A stretch of 64,000 bases of DNA, from NCBI RefSeq assembly GCF_000526495.1, contig NZ_JAGE01000001.1, positions 2,136,501-2,200,500 of the forward strand. Direction: 5' to 3'. Shown piece by piece: positions 46,412 through 59,081 of this stretch. How positions within the stretch are numbered: the stretch's first letter is position 1; each line of letters opens with the position of its first letter. A model generated the notes under the pieces. The model was not told where the DNA came from. It saw only the letters and a list, made by a program, of their open reading frames with translations, and made no database searches. The position numbers and the translations under genes were made by a program. The DNA is from Ruminiclostridium josui JCM 17888. GTDB lineage: Bacteria > Bacillota > Clostridia > Acetivibrionales > DSM-1351.

Positions 46412-49400
46412 ATGGTACAACCCGTAAAATTGGGTAGAAACACCAGGATGAGTTATTCCAAAATGCGAGAAGTACTGGAAATGCCAAACTTGATAGAGGT
46501 TCAAAAAAACTCATATCAATGGTTTTTGGATGAAGGACTTCGTGAAGTTTTCAGAGATATCTCCCCGATAACAGATTACACTGGAAACTTGATATTGGAT
46601 TTTGTGGATTATTCGCTTGATGATACGCCAAAGTATAGTGTCGAAGAATGTAAGGAAAGGGACACTACATACTCAGCCCCTCTCAAGGCGAAGGTAAGAT
46701 TAATTAATAAGGAATCTGGAGAAGTAAAAGAGCAAGAGATCTTTATGGGTGATTTCCCTCTTATGACAGACACAGGAACCTTTATAATTAATGGTGCGGA
46801 GCGTGTAATTGTCAGCCAGTTGGTAAGATCACCTGGTATTTACTATTCAATGAAGTTTGACCGTGTAGGTAAAAAGCTATACTCAAACACTGTTATTCCT
46901 AACAGAGGGGCATGGCTTGAATACGAAACAGACTCAAACGATATACTTTCAGTCAGAATAGACAGGACAAGAAAATTGCCTCTAACTGTATTGCTTAGAG
47001 CATTAGGGTACGGTACTGACTTTGAAATTATGCAATTGTTGGGTGAGGACGAAAGACTTCTTGCAACAATACAAAAGGATAATGCAAAAACTACCGAAGA
47101 AGGATTACTTGAAATATACAAGAGATTAAGACCTGGAGAGCCACCTACAGTAGATAGTGCTAGGTCTCTGCTCAACAGTTTGTTTTTTGATCCAAAGAGA
47201 TATGATCTTGCTAAGTTTGGTAGGTTTAAATTTAATAAAAAACTTGCAATATCTAATCTGATCAGCGGGCAAGTTGCAGCAGAAAATATCGTATCAGCCG
47301 AAACTGGCGAGATATTAGTAGCCGAAGGCGAATTAATTGAAAGAGAGAAGGCTGTAGAAGTTCAGAATTCCGGTGTAAATGTAGTATACCTGTCTGTTGA
47401 AGGTAAATCTATAAAAGTTATCGGAAACAATACTGTTGATATAAATGCCTTTGTTGATTTCGATGTATCTGATATAGGTATAACTGAAAAAGTACAGTAT
47501 TCTGTATTAAAAGAAATTCTTGAAAATACAAGCGGAGAAGAGCAGATAAAGAAAGCTCTTAAAGAGAGAATTAACGATTTGATTCCTAAGCACATCACAA
47601 TTGATGATATAATTTCAACTATAAATTATATTATTAATCTTGATTATGGAATCGGATCTATTGACGATATTGACCACTTGGGTAACAGAAGACTCCGTTC
47701 AGTGGGAGAGCTGCTTCAGAATCAGTTTAGAATAGGTCTCTCAAGAATGGAAAGAGTTGTTAGAGAGAGAATGACTATACAAGATATTGATATAGTTACT
47801 CCTCAAGCATTAATAAATATAAGACCGGTTGCAGCTGCTATAAAAGAATTCTTTGGAAGCAGCCAATTGTCACAGTTTATGGACCAGACAAATCCTCTTG
47901 CTGAATTGACTCACAAGAGAAGGCTTAGTGCGTTAGGACCTGGAGGTTTGAGCAGAGAGAGAGCCGGCTTTGAAGTCCGTGACGTTCACCATTCCCACTA
48001 TGGTCGTATGTGTCCTATTGAGACACCTGAAGGTCCGAACATCGGTTTGATAGGTTCATTGAGTACCTATGCAAGAGTTAATGAGTACGGATTTATAGAA
48101 GCACCATACAGAAAAGTAGATAAGAAAAACAGAAGAGTTACAAATGAAATAGTATACCTTACGGCTGATGTAGAAGACCCATTCGTAATAGCTCAGGCAA
48201 CAGAACCTCTTGACGAAGATGGTACTTTTATTTCAAAGAAGGTAATAGCTCGTTACAGACATGAAATATTAGAAGTTGAGAGCAATAGAATTGACTTCAT
48301 GGATGTTTCACCAAAGCAGATGGTATCTGTTGCTACAGCCATGATTCCGTTCCTTGAAAATGATGACGCCAACCGTGCGCTGATGGGTTCTAACATGCAG
48401 CGTCAGGCTGTACCGTTAATCAAAGCTGATTCACCTATTGTAGGAACAGGTATTGAGTACAAGGCAGCAAGAGATTCAGGAGTTTGTGTTATTGCTAAAA
48501 ATGCGGGTGTAGTAGATAAAGTATCTGCCAACGAAATAGTTATTAAGACCAACAGTGGACAAAAGGATACCTACAAGCTGCTGAAATATATGCGTTCAAA
48601 CCAAGGAACTTGTTTGAATCAAAGACCTATTGTAAGAAAAGGTGAGATAATAGAAAAAGGTGACATTATTGCTGACGGACCGTCAACAGATAATGGAGAA
48701 ATAGCTCTTGGAAGAAATATTCTCATAGGATTTATGACATGGGAAGGATACAACTACGAGGATGCTATTCTTATAAATGAAAAACTGGTTAAAGAAGATG
48801 TTTATACATCTATACACATAGAGGAATACGAAGCTGAGTCAAGAGACACTAAGCTGGGACCTGAAGAAATTACTAGGGATATTCCAAATGTCGGAGAGGA
48901 AGCACTTAAAGACCTTGATGACAGAGGAATTATCAGAATAGGTGCTGAGGTTCGTGCAGGAGATATCCTTGTTGGTAAAGTTACTCCAAAAGGAGAAACA
49001 GAGCTTACAGCGGAAGAACGTCTGCTTAGAGCAATCTTTGGAGAAAAAGCAAGAGAAGTTCGTGATACATCTTTGAGAGTACCACATGGAGAATCCGGTA
49101 TTATTGTCGACGTTAAGGTGTTTACTAGAGAGAACGGGGATGAACTTCCGCCTGGAGTAAATCAGCTTGTTAGATGTTATATTGCACAGAAGAGAAAGAT
49201 TTCTGTGGGCGATAAGATGGCAGGAAGACACGGTAATAAGGGTGTTATTTCAAGAATATTACCTGAGGAAGATATGCCATTCTTACCTGACGGTACTCCA
49301 TTGGAGATAGTTTTAAATCCTCTGGGCGTTCCTTCACGTATGAATATCGGTCAGGTGCTTGAAGTGCATTTGGGATTTGCGGCAAAAGCATTGGGCTGGA

Positions 49401-50152
49401 AAATTGCAACTCCTGTATTTGATGGTGCAACAGAGGAAGACATCAGGGAGACTCTTATTCAAGCAGGAAAAGACCCAGATGGTAAAACAATACTTTATGA
49501 TGGAAGAACTGGTGAACCATTTGATAACAGGGTAACAGTAGGATATATGTACTATCTGAAACTGGCTCACTTGGTTGATGATAAGATACATGCCCGTTCT
49601 ACTGGACCATACTCACTTGTTACGCAGCAGCCACTTGGCGGTAAGGCTCAGTTCGGTGGTCAGAGATTCGGAGAAATGGAAGTTTGGGCTCTTGAAGCAT
49701 ACGGAGCTGCTTATACATTGCAAGAAATACTTACAGTTAAGTCTGATGACGTTGTAGGTAGGGTTAAGACATACGAATCAATAGTTAAGGGCGAGAATGT
49801 TCCTGAACCTGGAATTCCTGAGTCCTTCAAGGTTCTTATAAAAGAGCTTCAGAGTTTGGCACTTGATGTAAAGGTATACTCTGAAGAACAGGAAGAAATT
49901 GCTATAAAAGAGTATGTTGAAGATGATCTTGAAGATTTGAATGTTAACATCGAAGGCAGAGAAGATGAAGTAATTCTGACAAATGATTTTGACAATGAAT
50001 TGAGAGACGATGTTCTTGAAGAAGAACTGGATATTGATGATCTTGATATTGGGTCAATCAGTACCGGTGATAATCTTGAAGAAGAATTGACTGATGAATT
50101 ATTTGCTGATGATGATCTAAGCGATGACTTTGAAGACGACGAAGATTTTTAA
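46412..50152 (+). CDS. rpoB: DNA-directed RNA polymerase subunit beta
   Basis: 1246 residues, ATG after GAGGTGAT. All core regions are present, including the rifampicin pocket [17 protein letters not shown] followed by [13 protein letters not shown], with the Gln, Asp, His and Ser of the sensitive form. [20 protein letters not shown] and the C-terminal [21 protein letters not shown] also match. The last 80 or so residues are a strongly acidic tail (many Asp/Glu), common but variable in Clostridia. Expressed from a consensus promoter with a long leader; rpoC follows after 16 bp. Confidence 0.98.
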   Translation: MVQPVKLGRNTRMSYSKMREVLEMPNLIEVQKNSYQWFLDEGLREVFRDISPITDYTGNLILDFVDYSLDDTPKYSVEECKERDTTYSAPLKAKVRLINKESGEVKEQEIFMGDFPLMTDTGTFIINGAERVIVSQLVRSPGIYYSMKFDRVGKKLYSNTVIPNRGAWLEYETDSNDILSVRIDRTRKLPLTVLLRALGYGTDFEIMQLLGEDERLLATIQKDNAKTTEEGLLEIYKRLRPGEPPTVDSARSLLNSLFFDPKRYDLAKFGRFKFNKKLAISNLISGQVAAENIVSAETGEILVAEGELIEREKAVEVQNSGVNVVYLSVEGKSIKVIGNNTVDINAFVDFDVSDIGITEKVQYSVLKEILENTSGEEQIKKALKERINDLIPKHITIDDIISTINYIINLDYGIGSIDDIDHLGNRRLRSVGELLQNQFRIGLSRMERVVRERMTIQDIDIVTPQALINIRPVAAAIKEFFGSSQLSQFMDQTNPLAELTHKRRLSALGPGGLSRERAGFEVRDVHHSHYGRMCPIETPEGPNIGLIGSLSTYARVNEYGFIEAPYRKVDKKNRRVTNEIVYLTADVEDPFVIAQATEPLDEDGTFISKKVIARYRHEILEVESNRIDFMDVSPKQMVSVATAMIPFLENDDANRALMGSNMQRQAVPLIKADSPIVGTGIEYKAARDSGVCVIAKNAGVVDKVSANEIVIKTNSGQKDTYKLLKYMRSNQGTCLNQRPIVRKGEIIEKGDIIADGPSTDNGEIALGRNILIGFMTWEGYNYEDAILINEKLVKEDVYTSIHIEEYEAESRDTKLGPEEITRDIPNVGEEALKDLDDRGIIRIGAEVRAGDILVGKVTPKGETELTAEERLLRAIFGEKAREVRDTSLRVPHGESGIIVDVKVFTRENGDELPPGVNQLVRCYIAQKRKISVGDKMAGRHGNKGVISRILPEEDMPFLPDGTPLEIVLNPLGVPSRMNIGQVLEVHLGFAAKALGWKIATPVFDGATEEDIRETLIQAGKDPDGKTILYDGRTGEPFDNRVTVGYMYYLKLAHLVDDKIHARSTGPYSLVTQQPLGGKAQFGGQRFGEMEVWALEAYGAAYTLQEILTVKSDDVVGRVKTYESIVKGENVPEPGIPESFKVLIKELQSLALDVKVYSEEQEEIAIKEYVEDDLEDLNVNIEGREDEVILTNDFDNELRDDVLEEELDIDDLDIGSISTGDNLEEELTDELFADDDLSDDFEDDEDF

Positions 50153-50168
50153 GGAAGGGAGATAAGCT

Positions 50169-53100
50169 ATGTTTGAACTGAACAATTTTGATTCTATTAA
50201 AATAGGATTAGCTTCTCCGGAAAAGGTCAGAGAATGGTCAAAAGGTGAAGTAAAAAAGCCTGAAACTATAAATTACAGAACTTTAAAGCCTGAAAGAGAC
50301 GGGTTGTTCTGTGAAAGGATTTTTGGTCCTCAAAAGGACTGGGAATGTCATTGCGGTAAATACAAAAGAATCAGATACAAGGGAATAGTTTGTGACCGTT
50401 GTGGTGTTGAAGTTACAAGGTCAAAGGTAAGAAGAGAAAGAATGGGACATATCGAGCTTGCTGCTCCCGTTTCCCATATATGGTATTTTAAGGGAATACC
50501 AAGCAGAATGGGCTTGATTCTTGATATGTCACCAAGATCCCTTGAAAAAATACTGTATTTTGCATCATATGTTGTTATTGACCCAGGTCAAACTCCATTG
50601 TCCAAAAAACAAGTATTGACAGAAAAGGAATACAGAGACAGTGTAGATAAGTTTGGAATGAATTTCAGAGCCGCTATGGGAGCTGAAGCTATAAAGGAAT
50701 TACTTGTTGAGATAGATCTTGAAAGTCTTTCCAAGGAGTTAAGAGCTGAGCTGGCTGAGTCTACAGGACAAAAGAGAATCAGAGCAGTTAAAAGACTTGA
50801 GGTTGTTGAGGCTTTCAGACTTTCAGGTAACCGTCCAGAATGGATGATTCTTGATGTTGTTCCTGTTATTCCACCCGAACTCAGACCAATGGTTCAGTTA
50901 GATGGAGGAAGATTTGCAACATCTGACTTGAATGACCTGTACAGAAGAGTTATAAATAGAAATAATAGATTGAAAAGACTCCTTGATTTAGGAGCTCCTG
51001 ACATAATCGTAAGAAATGAAAAGCGTATGCTGCAAGAAGCAGTAGATGCATTGATAGATAACGGAAGAAGAGGGCGTCCTGTAACAGGACCTGGAAACAG
51101 ACCTCTTAAATCACTTTCAGATATGCTTAAAGGTAAGCAGGGCCGTTTCCGTCAGAACCTTCTTGGTAAGCGTGTTGACTACTCAGGACGTTCAGTTATC
51201 GTTGTAGGCCCTGACTTGAAGATATTCCAGTGTGGTCTTCCAAAAGAGATGGCATTGGAATTGTTTAAGCCATTCGTAATGAAGAAGCTTGTTAATGATG
51301 GATTGGCACACAATATAAAAAGCGCAAAGAGAATGGTTGAAAGAGTAAGAAATGAAGTATGGGACGTTCTTGAAGAAGTAATAAAAGAGCATCCTGTGCT
51401 ACTCAACCGTGCTCCTACACTTCACAGACTCGGTATACAGGCATTTGAACCTGTACTGGTTGAAGGAAGAGCTTTGAAACTTCATCCATTGGTATGTTCG
51501 GCGTATAATGCTGACTTTGATGGTGACCAGATGGCGGTTCACGTTCCTTTATCAGCAGAAGCACAGTCAGAGGCAAGATTCCTGATGTTGTCGGCAAATA
51601 ACCTGTTGGCTCCTAAGGACGGTAAACCTATTACAGTACCTACACAGGATATGGTCTTAGGTAGTTATTATCTTACAATAGAAAAACCAAATGAGCCCGG
51701 AGACGGAAAAGTATTCTGTGATATGGACGAAGTTCTTATGGCATATCAGGAAGGTGTGCTTGGACTCCATGCTCAGATAAAGGTAAGAGTAGAAAAAGAG
51801 ATAAATGGTGTAAAGAAGAGAAAAATTATCTCATGTACACCTGGTAGACTTATTTTCAATGAAGCTATTCCACAGGATCTTGGTTTTGTAGACAGAAGTG
51901 ATGAGAACAATCTATTTGACCTTGAAATCAATTTCCTTGTAGGTAAAAAAGAGCTTGGAAAAATTATTGACAAATGTATAAGGGTGCATGGAACTACCAA
52001 AACAGCCGTTATACTTGATAAAATAAAAGCATTGGGCTTTAAGTACTCCACAAGGGGTGCTATTACAATCAGTGTATCCGATATGGTAATACCTGAGATA
52101 AAGAAGCAATATCTGCAGGAAACTGAAAACACTATTGACAATATTGTTAAGCAGTATAAGAGAGGACTTATTTCAGATGAAGAAAGATATAATTCTGTAA
52201 TAAGTGCTTGGACAGAAACCGGTGAAAATATCACTAAAGCCCTTATTGATAACCTTGATAGATTCAATCCTGTGTACATGATGTCACAGTCAGGAGCGAG
52301 AGGTAATATCAATCAGATTAAACAGCTTGCAGGTATGAGAGGTTTGATGGCGGATACATCCGGTAAGACCATTGAGATACCGATTAAGTCAAACTTCCGT
52401 GAAGGACTTAACGTTTTGGAATTCTTTATTTCAACTCACGGAGCCAGAAAAGGTTTGGCCGATACTGCACTTAGAACTGCTGACTCAGGTTATCTTACAA
52501 GACGTCTTGTTGACGTAAGTCAGGATGTAATAGTAAGAGAACTTGACTGCGGTACTGATAAGGGTATTGAAGTTTATGATATCAAGGATGGCGGCGAAAT
52601 AATTGAACCGTTATCTGAGAGACTTATTGGAAGATATTTAGTCGAAGATATGTACGATGCTAATACAAATGAACTAATAGCATCAAAAGACGAGGCTATT
52701 GATGAGAAGAAAGCTTCTTTAATAGCTAAATCAGGTGTTAAGAAGGTAAAAATCAGATCAGTGCTTACTTGTCATTCAGAGGTTGGAGTATGTGCCAAGT
52801 GTTATGGTGCTAATCTGGCAACAGGCGATGCAGTAAATGTTGGTGAAGCAGTTGGTATAATAGCCGCACAGTCAATTGGTGAACCTGGTACACAGTTGAC
52901 AATGAGAACCTTCCATACTGGTGGTGTTGCCGGTGATGATATTACACAGGGTCTCCCTCGTGTAGAGGAATTGTTTGAAGCCAGAAAGCCAAAGGGACTT
53001 GCAATTATATCTGAAATAGCAGGTAACGTTAAACTTTCAGAATCCAAGAAGAAGAGAGAAGTAATTATTACTTCCGAAGACGGTGAATCAAAATCCTATC

Positions 53101-53666
53101 AGATACCATATGGTTCAAGAATCAAGGTATATGACGGAGATGTTGTTGAAGCCGGAGATGAATTAACCGAGGGTTCCGTAAATCCTCATGATATCCTCAA
53201 AATTAAGGGTATAAAAGGTGTTCAAGCTTATCTACTCCAGGAAGTTCAGAGAGTTTATAGAATGCAGGGTGTTGATATCAACGATAAGCATATAGAAGTA
53301 ATTGTAAGGCAGATGATGAGAAAAGTTAAGATTGAAGATGCAGGAGATACATGTTTACTCCCAGGAGGGCTTGTTGATATATTCGAGTTTGAAAAAGAAA
53401 ATCAAAAAGCTATTGATGCAGGTCTTACTCCCGCAACTGGTGAGCGTACTCTTCTAGGTATAACAAAGGCTTCACTTGCTACGGATTCATTCCTGTCAGC
53501 CGCTTCTTTCCAAGAAACTACAAGAGTTCTTACAGAAGCTGCAATTAAGGGAAAGATTGATCCTCTCGTAGGATTAAAGGAAAATGTTATCATTGGTAAG
53601 CTTATACCTGCAGGTACCGGTATGAGTCGTTACAAGGATATAAGTATTAGCAGTGTAATTGAATAG
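50169..53666 (+). CDS. rpoC: DNA-directed RNA polymerase subunit beta'
   Basis: 1165 residues, ATG after AAGGGAGA. The N-terminal zinc site is C60/C62/C75/C78 ([15 protein letters not shown]). The catalytic Mg loop [12 protein letters not shown] lies near residue 450, the second zinc site near [13 protein letters not shown], and the trigger-loop region near [16 protein letters not shown]. Complete and of normal clostridial length. Followed by a hairpin at 53691. Confidence 0.98.
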   Translation: MFELNNFDSIKIGLASPEKVREWSKGEVKKPETINYRTLKPERDGLFCERIFGPQKDWECHCGKYKRIRYKGIVCDRCGVEVTRSKVRRERMGHIELAAPVSHIWYFKGIPSRMGLILDMSPRSLEKILYFASYVVIDPGQTPLSKKQVLTEKEYRDSVDKFGMNFRAAMGAEAIKELLVEIDLESLSKELRAELAESTGQKRIRAVKRLEVVEAFRLSGNRPEWMILDVVPVIPPELRPMVQLDGGRFATSDLNDLYRRVINRNNRLKRLLDLGAPDIIVRNEKRMLQEAVDALIDNGRRGRPVTGPGNRPLKSLSDMLKGKQGRFRQNLLGKRVDYSGRSVIVVGPDLKIFQCGLPKEMALELFKPFVMKKLVNDGLAHNIKSAKRMVERVRNEVWDVLEEVIKEHPVLLNRAPTLHRLGIQAFEPVLVEGRALKLHPLVCSAYNADFDGDQMAVHVPLSAEAQSEARFLMLSANNLLAPKDGKPITVPTQDMVLGSYYLTIEKPNEPGDGKVFCDMDEVLMAYQEGVLGLHAQIKVRVEKEINGVKKRKIISCTPGRLIFNEAIPQDLGFVDRSDENNLFDLEINFLVGKKELGKIIDKCIRVHGTTKTAVILDKIKALGFKYSTRGAITISVSDMVIPEIKKQYLQETENTIDNIVKQYKRGLISDEERYNSVISAWTETGENITKALIDNLDRFNPVYMMSQSGARGNINQIKQLAGMRGLMADTSGKTIEIPIKSNFREGLNVLEFFISTHGARKGLADTALRTADSGYLTRRLVDVSQDVIVRELDCGTDKGIEVYDIKDGGEIIEPLSERLIGRYLVEDMYDANTNELIASKDEAIDEKKASLIAKSGVKKVKIRSVLTCHSEVGVCAKCYGANLATGDAVNVGEAVGIIAAQSIGEPGTQLTMRTFHTGGVAGDDITQGLPRVEELFEARKPKGLAIISEIAGNVKLSESKKKREVIITSEDGESKSYQIPYGSRIKVYDGDVVEAGDELTEGSVNPHDILKIKGIKGVQAYLLQEVQRVYRMQGVDINDKHIEVIVRQMMRKVKIEDAGDTCLLPGGLVDIFEFEKENQKAIDAGLTPATGERTLLGITKASLATDSFLSAASFQETTRVLTEAAIKGKIDPLVGLKENVIIGKLIPAGTGMSRYKDISISSVIE

Positions 53667-53690
53667 CGTTTATACAATGTAAAGTTTTGG

Positions 53691-53714
53691 GGCGGTCATG
53701 TTATTATGACCGCC
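53691..53714 (+). terminator. Hairpin after rpoC
   Basis: GGCGGTCAT (53691-53699) and ATGACCGCC (53706-53714), a perfect 9-bp GC-rich stem with a 6-nt loop. The following tract (TTAATATTAA) is a poor T-run, so termination may be partial. Confidence 0.6.
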
Positions 53715-53757
53715 TTAATATTAATAAAAGTGAGTGACTGATACAAATTCTGTATGC

Positions 53758-53787
53758 TTGACAAAAGATAATACAGAGTGATAAAAT
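53758..53787 (+). promoter_or_regulatory. Sigma-A promoter of the str operon
   Basis: TTGACA (53758-53763), 18-nt spacer, TAAAAT (53782-53787), about 97 bp before the L7Ae-like gene. Confidence 0.7.
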
Positions 53788-53883
53788 AATTCAGTGCATT
53801 AATTTTGTGCATTTTTTTGTGTGCAAATTCAGCATACTTATAATTAATATAAAAGAGAAAACCACAATTGGAGGACTAGAGAA

Positions 53884-54126
53884 TTGTTGGATGATCTTAA
53901 ACACTGTAAAAAGGCGGTTGGTGTCAAGCAATCCACCAAAGCCGTAGAAAACGGTGTCGCGTCAAATGTTATAATTGCGAGGGATTGTGAGCAGAGGGTC
54001 GTAAGAGGAATTATTGCGCTTTGTGAGGAAAAATCAGTTCCTATAACATATGTTGATTCAATGAAACAACTGGGAAAGGCTTGTGGAATTGACGTTGACG
54101 CTGCAGTTGCATGCATTTTAAAGTAG
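53884..54126 (+). CDS. L7Ae-family K-turn-binding ribosomal protein
   Basis: 80 residues, TTG start with GGAGG nine bases upstream. Shows the L7Ae/L30e/YbxF pattern: GVKQSTKAVENG, NVIIARDCEQRVVRGI, VPITYVDSMKQLGKACGID. In B. subtilis the relative YbxF (RplGB) is encoded at the same place, between rpoC and rpsL, and binds kink-turn RNA. Whether it is a ribosomal subunit or a riboswitch-type RNA binder is open. Confidence 0.92.
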   Translation: MLDDLKHCKKAVGVKQSTKAVENGVASNVIIARDCEQRVVRGIIALCEEKSVPITYVDSMKQLGKACGIDVDAAVACILK

Positions 54127-54204
54127 CTTATATTTATTTATTCTTACTAATTGGTAAGGTATATATAAAATATATAATTATTACCTTTGAAAGGAGGTGT
54201 ACTA

Positions 54205-54630
54205 ATGCCAACATTTAATCAGCTGGTTAGAAAGGGCAGAAAAGTTATTGAAAAGAAATCAACTGCTCCAGCTCTCCAGAAGGGATTTAACTCAAAGAAG
54301 AAAAAGCCTACTGATGTAAGCAGCCCTCAAAAAAGAGGTGTTTGTACTGTTGTAAAGACTTCTACACCAAAGAAGCCTAACTCAGCACTTCGTAAAGTTG
54401 CCAGAGTTCGTCTTACAAATGGTATAGAAGTAACTGCATATATTCCTGGAATAGGACATAACCTACAGGAGCATAGCGTTGTTCTTATCAGAGGTGGAAG
54501 AGTTAAAGACTTGCCTGGTGTAAGGTACCATATTGTTAGAGGTACTCTTGACACTGCCGGAGTTGCCAAAAGAATGCAGGGCCGTTCAAAATACGGTGCA
54601 AAGCGTCCTAAGGCAGGTGCCGCTAAATAG
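54205..54630 (+). CDS. rpsL: 30S ribosomal protein S12
   Basis: 141 residues from the ATG at 54205 after [20 protein letters not shown] start, [17 protein letters not shown] and [16 protein letters not shown] present. The lysines that mutate in streptomycin resistance (TPKKPNS) have the sensitive form. Decoding-centre protein. Confidence 0.98.
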   Translation: MPTFNQLVRKGRKVIEKKSTAPALQKGFNSKKKKPTDVSSPQKRGVCTVVKTSTPKKPNSALRKVARVRLTNGIEVTAYIPGIGHNLQEHSVVLIRGGRVKDLPGVRYHIVRGTLDTAGVAKRMQGRSKYGAKRPKAGAAK

Positions 54631-54856
54631 TAAAAACACAGCGTGCTGACAAATTTAAAATGTTAGGTGCTTAGTACGTGATTATATATATTTTGTATAA
54701 GAGAAAATAGGTTTTTAATAAAATTATCTATAATCTGTTAAACTAGTAAGGTATATTAATGTACTTGCGCTGACGACGGTTTAAACCACGAGTACCTGTG
54801 ATACTTTCTATGGGTTATATCCCATATCAAATGTTATCATAAAGGAGGGAAGTAAG
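54631..54856 (+). other. rpsL-rpsG spacer with possible leader structure
   Basis: 226 bases without a gene, unusually long for this junction. They contain GTACT...AGTAC (near 54760-54795) enclosing the palindrome GGTTTAAACC. A regulatory RNA (S7 autoregulation acts in the rpsL-rpsG spacer in E. coli) is possible but unproven. Confidence 0.35.
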
Positions 54857-55327
54857 GTGCCAAGAAAAGGTCATATTTCAAAAAGAGATGTTTTACCTGA
54901 TCCAATGTATGGAAGCAAAACGGTTACTAAACTGATTAACAACGTAATGTATGATGGTAAAAAAGGTATTGCTCAGCAGATATGCTACGATGCTTTTGAT
55001 ATTATCAGAGAAAAAACCGGCAGAGATCCATTGGAAGTATTCGAAGAAGCCATGGCAAACATTATGCCAGTTCTCGAAGTAAAGGCTAGAAGAGTTGGTG
55101 GAGCGACATATCAGGTTCCTATGGAAGTTAGACCTGAAAGAAGACAAACTCTGGGCTTGAGATGGCTTGTTGATTATTCTCGCAAAAGAGGCGAGCGTAC
55201 TATGAGGGAAAGACTTTCAGGAGAAATACTTGACGCTATCAACAATATGGGTGGAGCTTACAAGAAGAAGGAAGATACCCATAAGATGGCTGAAGCTAAC
55301 AGAGCATTTGCTCATTATAGATGGTAA
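54857..55327 (+). CDS. rpsG: 30S ribosomal protein S7
   Basis: 156 residues, GTG start after [28 protein letters not shown] opening and the conserved [19 protein letters not shown]. Head-assembly protein of the small subunit; usual length. Confidence 0.98.
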   Translation: MPRKGHISKRDVLPDPMYGSKTVTKLINNVMYDGKKGIAQQICYDAFDIIREKTGRDPLEVFEEAMANIMPVLEVKARRVGGATYQVPMEVRPERRQTLGLRWLVDYSRKRGERTMRERLSGEILDAINNMGGAYKKKEDTHKMAEANRAFAHYRW

Positions 55328-55383
55328 TAATATAAATGGATTGATACTTTATCAATCCGAACTATCGTGAAAGGAGGGTAATC

Positions 55384-57465
55384 ATGCCCAGGCAATTTGA
55401 TTTGGAACACACTAGAAATATCGGTATAATGGCTCATATTGATGCTGGTAAGACAACAACAACTGAGCGTATACTGTTTTATACAGGAAAAGTTCACAAA
55501 ATCGGCGAAGTTCATGAAGGTGCTGCTACTATGGACTGGATGGAGCAGGAGCAGGAGAGAGGTATAACTATCACTTCTGCGGCTACTACCGCACAGTGGA
55601 AGGGTAACAGAATAAACATTATTGACACGCCGGGGCACGTTGACTTCACTGTTGAAGTTGAAAGATCTCTTCGTGTACTCGATGGTTCGGTGACGGTTTT
55701 CTGTGCAAAGGGCGGTGTTGAACCTCAATCTGAAACAGTTTGGAGACAGGCTGATAAGTATGGAGTTCCCCGTATGGCATATGTAAATAAAATGGATATA
55801 ATGGGAGCTGATTTTTACAATGTAATTTCTATGATGAAAGAGAGATTGCAGTGTAATGCAGTACCTATACAATTACCAATAGGCAGTGAAGATAGCTTTA
55901 TTGGTATGGTTGATTTGGTTACTATGACTGCTCATATATTTAAAGATGATTTAGGTCAAGTAGTTGAAGATCAGCCTATCCCTGACGATATGATTGAGAT
56001 TTCAAAGAAATATCGTGAAATATTACTGGAATCAGTTGCTGAACAAGATGAAGAGACTATGATGAAATACCTTGAAGGTGAGGAACTCACTGTTGAGGAA
56101 ATAAAGGCCGGGATCAGAAAGGCTACTATTGCTGTTAAAATGATACCCGTAGTCTGTGGTTCATCATACAGAAATAAAGGCGTACAACAGATGCTTGATG
56201 CAGTTGTTGATTATATGCCATCACCAGTTGATATCCCTGCAATAAAGGGTATTTCAATGGACGGTGACGAAGAGATTGAAAGACCTGCAGATGACAATGG
56301 TCCATTTGCAGCACTTGCGTTTAAGATTATGAGTGACCCATATGTTGGTAAACTCTGCTTCTTTAGAGTATACTCAGGAACATTGAACTCAGGTTCTTAC
56401 GTTCTTAACTCTACAAAGAATAAGAGAGAAAGAATCGGAAGAATTCTTCAGATGCATGCAAATCATAGAGAAGAAATACAGATAGTTTACTCAGGAGATA
56501 TTGCAGCTGCTGTTGGTCTTAAAGATACAACAACAGGAGATACTCTTTGCGAAGAAAACAATCCTGTAATTCTTGAATCAATGGAATTCCCTGAGCCTGT
56601 TATAGAAGTTGCCATAGAACCTAAAACTAAGGCAGGACAGGAAAAGATGGGTATCGCTCTCCAGAAGCTGGCTGAAGAAGATCCTACATTTAGAGTTCAC
56701 ACTGACCCTGAAACCGGACAAACTATTATCGGTGGTATGGGAGAACTTCATCTTGATATTATCGTTGATAGAATGTTGAGAGAATTCAAGGTTGAAGCTA
56801 ATGTTGGTAACCCACAGGTTTCTTACAAAGAAACTATTCGTAAGGCTGTTAAGTCTGAAATGAAATATGCTAGACAGTCAGGTGGTAAAGGTCAATATGG
56901 TCACTGCGTAATCGAAATTGAACCAAGAGAACCAGGTTCCGGTTATGAATTCGTAAATAAGATTACTGGTGGTGCTATTCCTAAGGAATACATCGGTCCA
57001 ATAGACGCAGGTATTCAGGAAGCTATGAATTCAGGTGTTCTTGCTGGATATAACGTTGTTGACGTTAGAGTTACTCTTGTTGATGGTTCATACCATGAAG
57101 TCGATTCATCTGAAATGGCGTTTAAGATTGCTGGTTCAATGGCATTCAAGGATGGTTGCAGAAAAGCAAATCCTGTTCTCCTTGAACCAATCATGAGAGT
57201 TGACGTTAGCGTTCCTGAGGAATACATGGGAGACGTTATGGGAGGCCTTAACGCAAGAAGAGGACGTATCGAAGGTATGGAAGCACGTGGCGGAGCTCAG
57301 AACATAAGAGCAATGGTTCCACTATCCGAGATGTTCGGATATGCTACTGCACTTCGTTCCTCAACACAGGGAAGAGGTACATTCTCCATGCAGACAAGCC
57401 ACTTCGAAGAAGTGCCTAAGAGTATTCAGGAGAAGGTTGTTTCCAGCAGAAGCAGTGCCGAGTAA
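55384..57465 (+). CDS. fusA: Elongation factor G
   Basis: 693 residues, ATG after AAAGGAGG. G1 motif [16 protein letters not shown], switch [22 protein letters not shown] for guanine recognition, then domains II-V ending [20 protein letters not shown]. Drives translocation. Codon use is more biased than in the flanking accessory genes, as expected for high expression. Confidence 0.98.
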   Translation: MPRQFDLEHTRNIGIMAHIDAGKTTTTERILFYTGKVHKIGEVHEGAATMDWMEQEQERGITITSAATTAQWKGNRINIIDTPGHVDFTVEVERSLRVLDGSVTVFCAKGGVEPQSETVWRQADKYGVPRMAYVNKMDIMGADFYNVISMMKERLQCNAVPIQLPIGSEDSFIGMVDLVTMTAHIFKDDLGQVVEDQPIPDDMIEISKKYREILLESVAEQDEETMMKYLEGEELTVEEIKAGIRKATIAVKMIPVVCGSSYRNKGVQQMLDAVVDYMPSPVDIPAIKGISMDGDEEIERPADDNGPFAALAFKIMSDPYVGKLCFFRVYSGTLNSGSYVLNSTKNKRERIGRILQMHANHREEIQIVYSGDIAAAVGLKDTTTGDTLCEENNPVILESMEFPEPVIEVAIEPKTKAGQEKMGIALQKLAEEDPTFRVHTDPETGQTIIGGMGELHLDIIVDRMLREFKVEANVGNPQVSYKETIRKAVKSEMKYARQSGGKGQYGHCVIEIEPREPGSGYEFVNKITGGAIPKEYIGPIDAGIQEAMNSGVLAGYNVVDVRVTLVDGSYHEVDSSEMAFKIAGSMAFKDGCRKANPVLLEPIMRVDVSVPEEYMGDVMGGLNARRGRIEGMEARGGAQNIRAMVPLSEMFGYATALRSSTQGRGTFSMQTSHFEEVPKSIQEKVVSSRSSAE

Positions 57466-57487
57466 TCATATAGTTGGTTAATTGCAA

Positions 57488-57524
57488 GAGTAAACTTTAT
57501 AGTGAAGCACTGTAAAGTTTACTC
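57488..57524 (+). promoter_or_regulatory. Long hairpin in the fusA-tuf spacer
   Basis: GAGTAAACTTTA (57488-57499) and TAAAGTTTACTC (57513-57524) with AGTG/CACT inside give a 17-bp stem (one G-U) and an AAG loop. No T-run follows, so it is not a standard terminator. A second small hairpin AGCGC-ACA-GCGCT lies at 57555-57567, just before the tuf ribosome site. Confidence 0.5.
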
Positions 57525-57592
57525 CTGTTAAATAAAGTAAATGAGTATAAAATTAGCGCACAGCGCTTTAATGAAAGGACGGAGATTTTAAA

Positions 57593-58795
57593 ATGGCTAA
57601 GGCTAAATTCGAAAGAAACAAACCCCACGTTAATATCGGAACAATCGGTCACGTTGACCATGGTAAGACTTCTTTAACAGCTGCTATCACTAAGGTTCTT
57701 GGATTCCTCGGAAGAGCTGAATACAAGGCATATGACCAAATTGATGCTGCTCCAGAAGAAAGAGAAAGAGGAATTACAATCAATACTGCTCACGTTGAGT
57801 ATGAAACTGAAACAAGACACTACGCTCACGTTGACTGCCCAGGCCATGCTGACTATGTTAAGAACATGATCACTGGTGCTGCTCAGATGGACGGTGCTAT
57901 CCTTGTTGTTTCTGCTGCTGATGGCCCAATGCCTCAGACAAGAGAACACATTCTTCTTTCACACCAGGTTGGTGTTCCTTACATCATCGTATTCTTGAAC
58001 AAGTGCGATATGGTTGATGATGAAGAACTTATCGAATTGGTTGAAATGGAAGTTAGAGAACTGTTGAATTCATATGAATTCCCAGGTGATGATACTCCAA
58101 TCATCAGAGGTTCAGCTCTCGTTGCACTCGAATGTAATTCAACTGATATAAACGCTCCTGAGTATGCTCCAATCGTTGAGCTTATGGCAGAGGTTGACAA
58201 GTATATCCCAACTCCTCAAAGAGCTACTGACAAGCCATTTATCATGCCTGTAGAAGATGTTTTCTCAATCACAGGTCGTGGTACTGTTGCTACTGGTAGA
58301 GTTGAGAAGGGTGTTGTTAAGGTTGGAGACGAAGTTGAAATCGTTGGTTTGATGGATGCTCCAAAGAAGACTGTTGTTACTGGTGTTGAAATGTTCAGAA
58401 AGCTTCTTGATCAAGCTGAAGCTGGTGATAACATAGGTGCACTTTTAAGAGGTATTCAGAGAAACGAAATCGAAAGAGGCCAGGTTCTCGCTAAGCCAGG
58501 TTCAATTAAACCTCACACTTACTTCGAAGGACAGGTTTACGTTTTGACTGCTGCTGAAGGTGGAAGACATAAGCCATTCTTCAATGGTTACAGACCACAG
58601 TTCTATTTCAGAACAACTGACGTTACAGGTGTTATTGAAATTCCAGAAGGAACAGAAATGGTTATGCCTGGTGACCACATCACTATGAAGATCAAATTGA
58701 TCACTCCTATCGCTATGGAAGAAGGACTCAAGTTCGCTATCCGTGAAGGTGGTAGAACAGTTGGTGCTGGTAACGTTTCAAAGATTATCGAATAA
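57593..58795 (+). CDS. tuf: Elongation factor Tu
   Basis: 400 residues, ATG after AAAGGACGGAG. G1 [38 protein letters not shown] and the C-terminal barrel ending [13 protein letters not shown]. Delivers aminoacyl-tRNA. Strong codon bias toward GAA, GTT and AAG-type codons. End of the str operon, with a terminator after it. A second tuf copy elsewhere cannot be judged. Confidence 0.98.
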   Translation: MAKAKFERNKPHVNIGTIGHVDHGKTSLTAAITKVLGFLGRAEYKAYDQIDAAPEERERGITINTAHVEYETETRHYAHVDCPGHADYVKNMITGAAQMDGAILVVSAADGPMPQTREHILLSHQVGVPYIIVFLNKCDMVDDEELIELVEMEVRELLNSYEFPGDDTPIIRGSALVALECNSTDINAPEYAPIVELMAEVDKYIPTPQRATDKPFIMPVEDVFSITGRGTVATGRVEKGVVKVGDEVEIVGLMDAPKKTVVTGVEMFRKLLDQAEAGDNIGALLRGIQRNEIERGQVLAKPGSIKPHTYFEGQVYVLTAAEGGRHKPFFNGYRPQFYFRTTDVTGVIEIPEGTEMVMPGDHITMKIKLITPIAMEEGLKFAIREGGRTVGAGNVSKIIE

Positions 58796-58816
58796 TTTTT
58801 GATTATTAAATAAAAG

Positions 58817-58855
58817 AGCATTGCAGACTTTATATAAGTTTGCAGTGCTTTTTTT
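58817..58855 (+). terminator. Terminator after tuf
   Basis: A 14-bp stem (AGCATTGCAGACTT with AAGTTTGCAGTGCT, two G-U pairs), loop TATAT, then T7. Confidence 0.9.
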
Positions 58856-58908
58856 AACAGAGAGGAAATAAAAAATTAAAAGTTGCATAAACTAAACGAA
58901 AATATTAT

Positions 58909-58943
58909 AAATATGTACACCAATATTTGATGTATACATATTT
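58909..58943. repeat. Inverted repeat upstream of the flavodiiron gene
   Basis: AAATATGTA (58909-58917) and TACATATTT (58935-58943), perfect 9-bp arms 17 nt apart, about 140 bp before the start codon. It is a possible operator. No FNR- or NorR-type consensus was recognised. Confidence 0.35.
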
Positions 58944-59081
58944 AGCAGCTAAAGGATAATAGGTATATCAAATTTGTTGTTTAACTATCATAATTAGCGG
59001 GTATTTAAATATCGTATTATTTTATAAAAATAAACTTATGGCTAAAATTAAATACTCAACTGAAAGGACGGTAATAAATAG

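Noticed and set aside
58796-59081. Hidden RNA gene upstream of the flavodiiron gene
   Set aside because: Apart from the tuf terminator and one AT-rich inverted repeat there is no cloverleaf or other stable fold.
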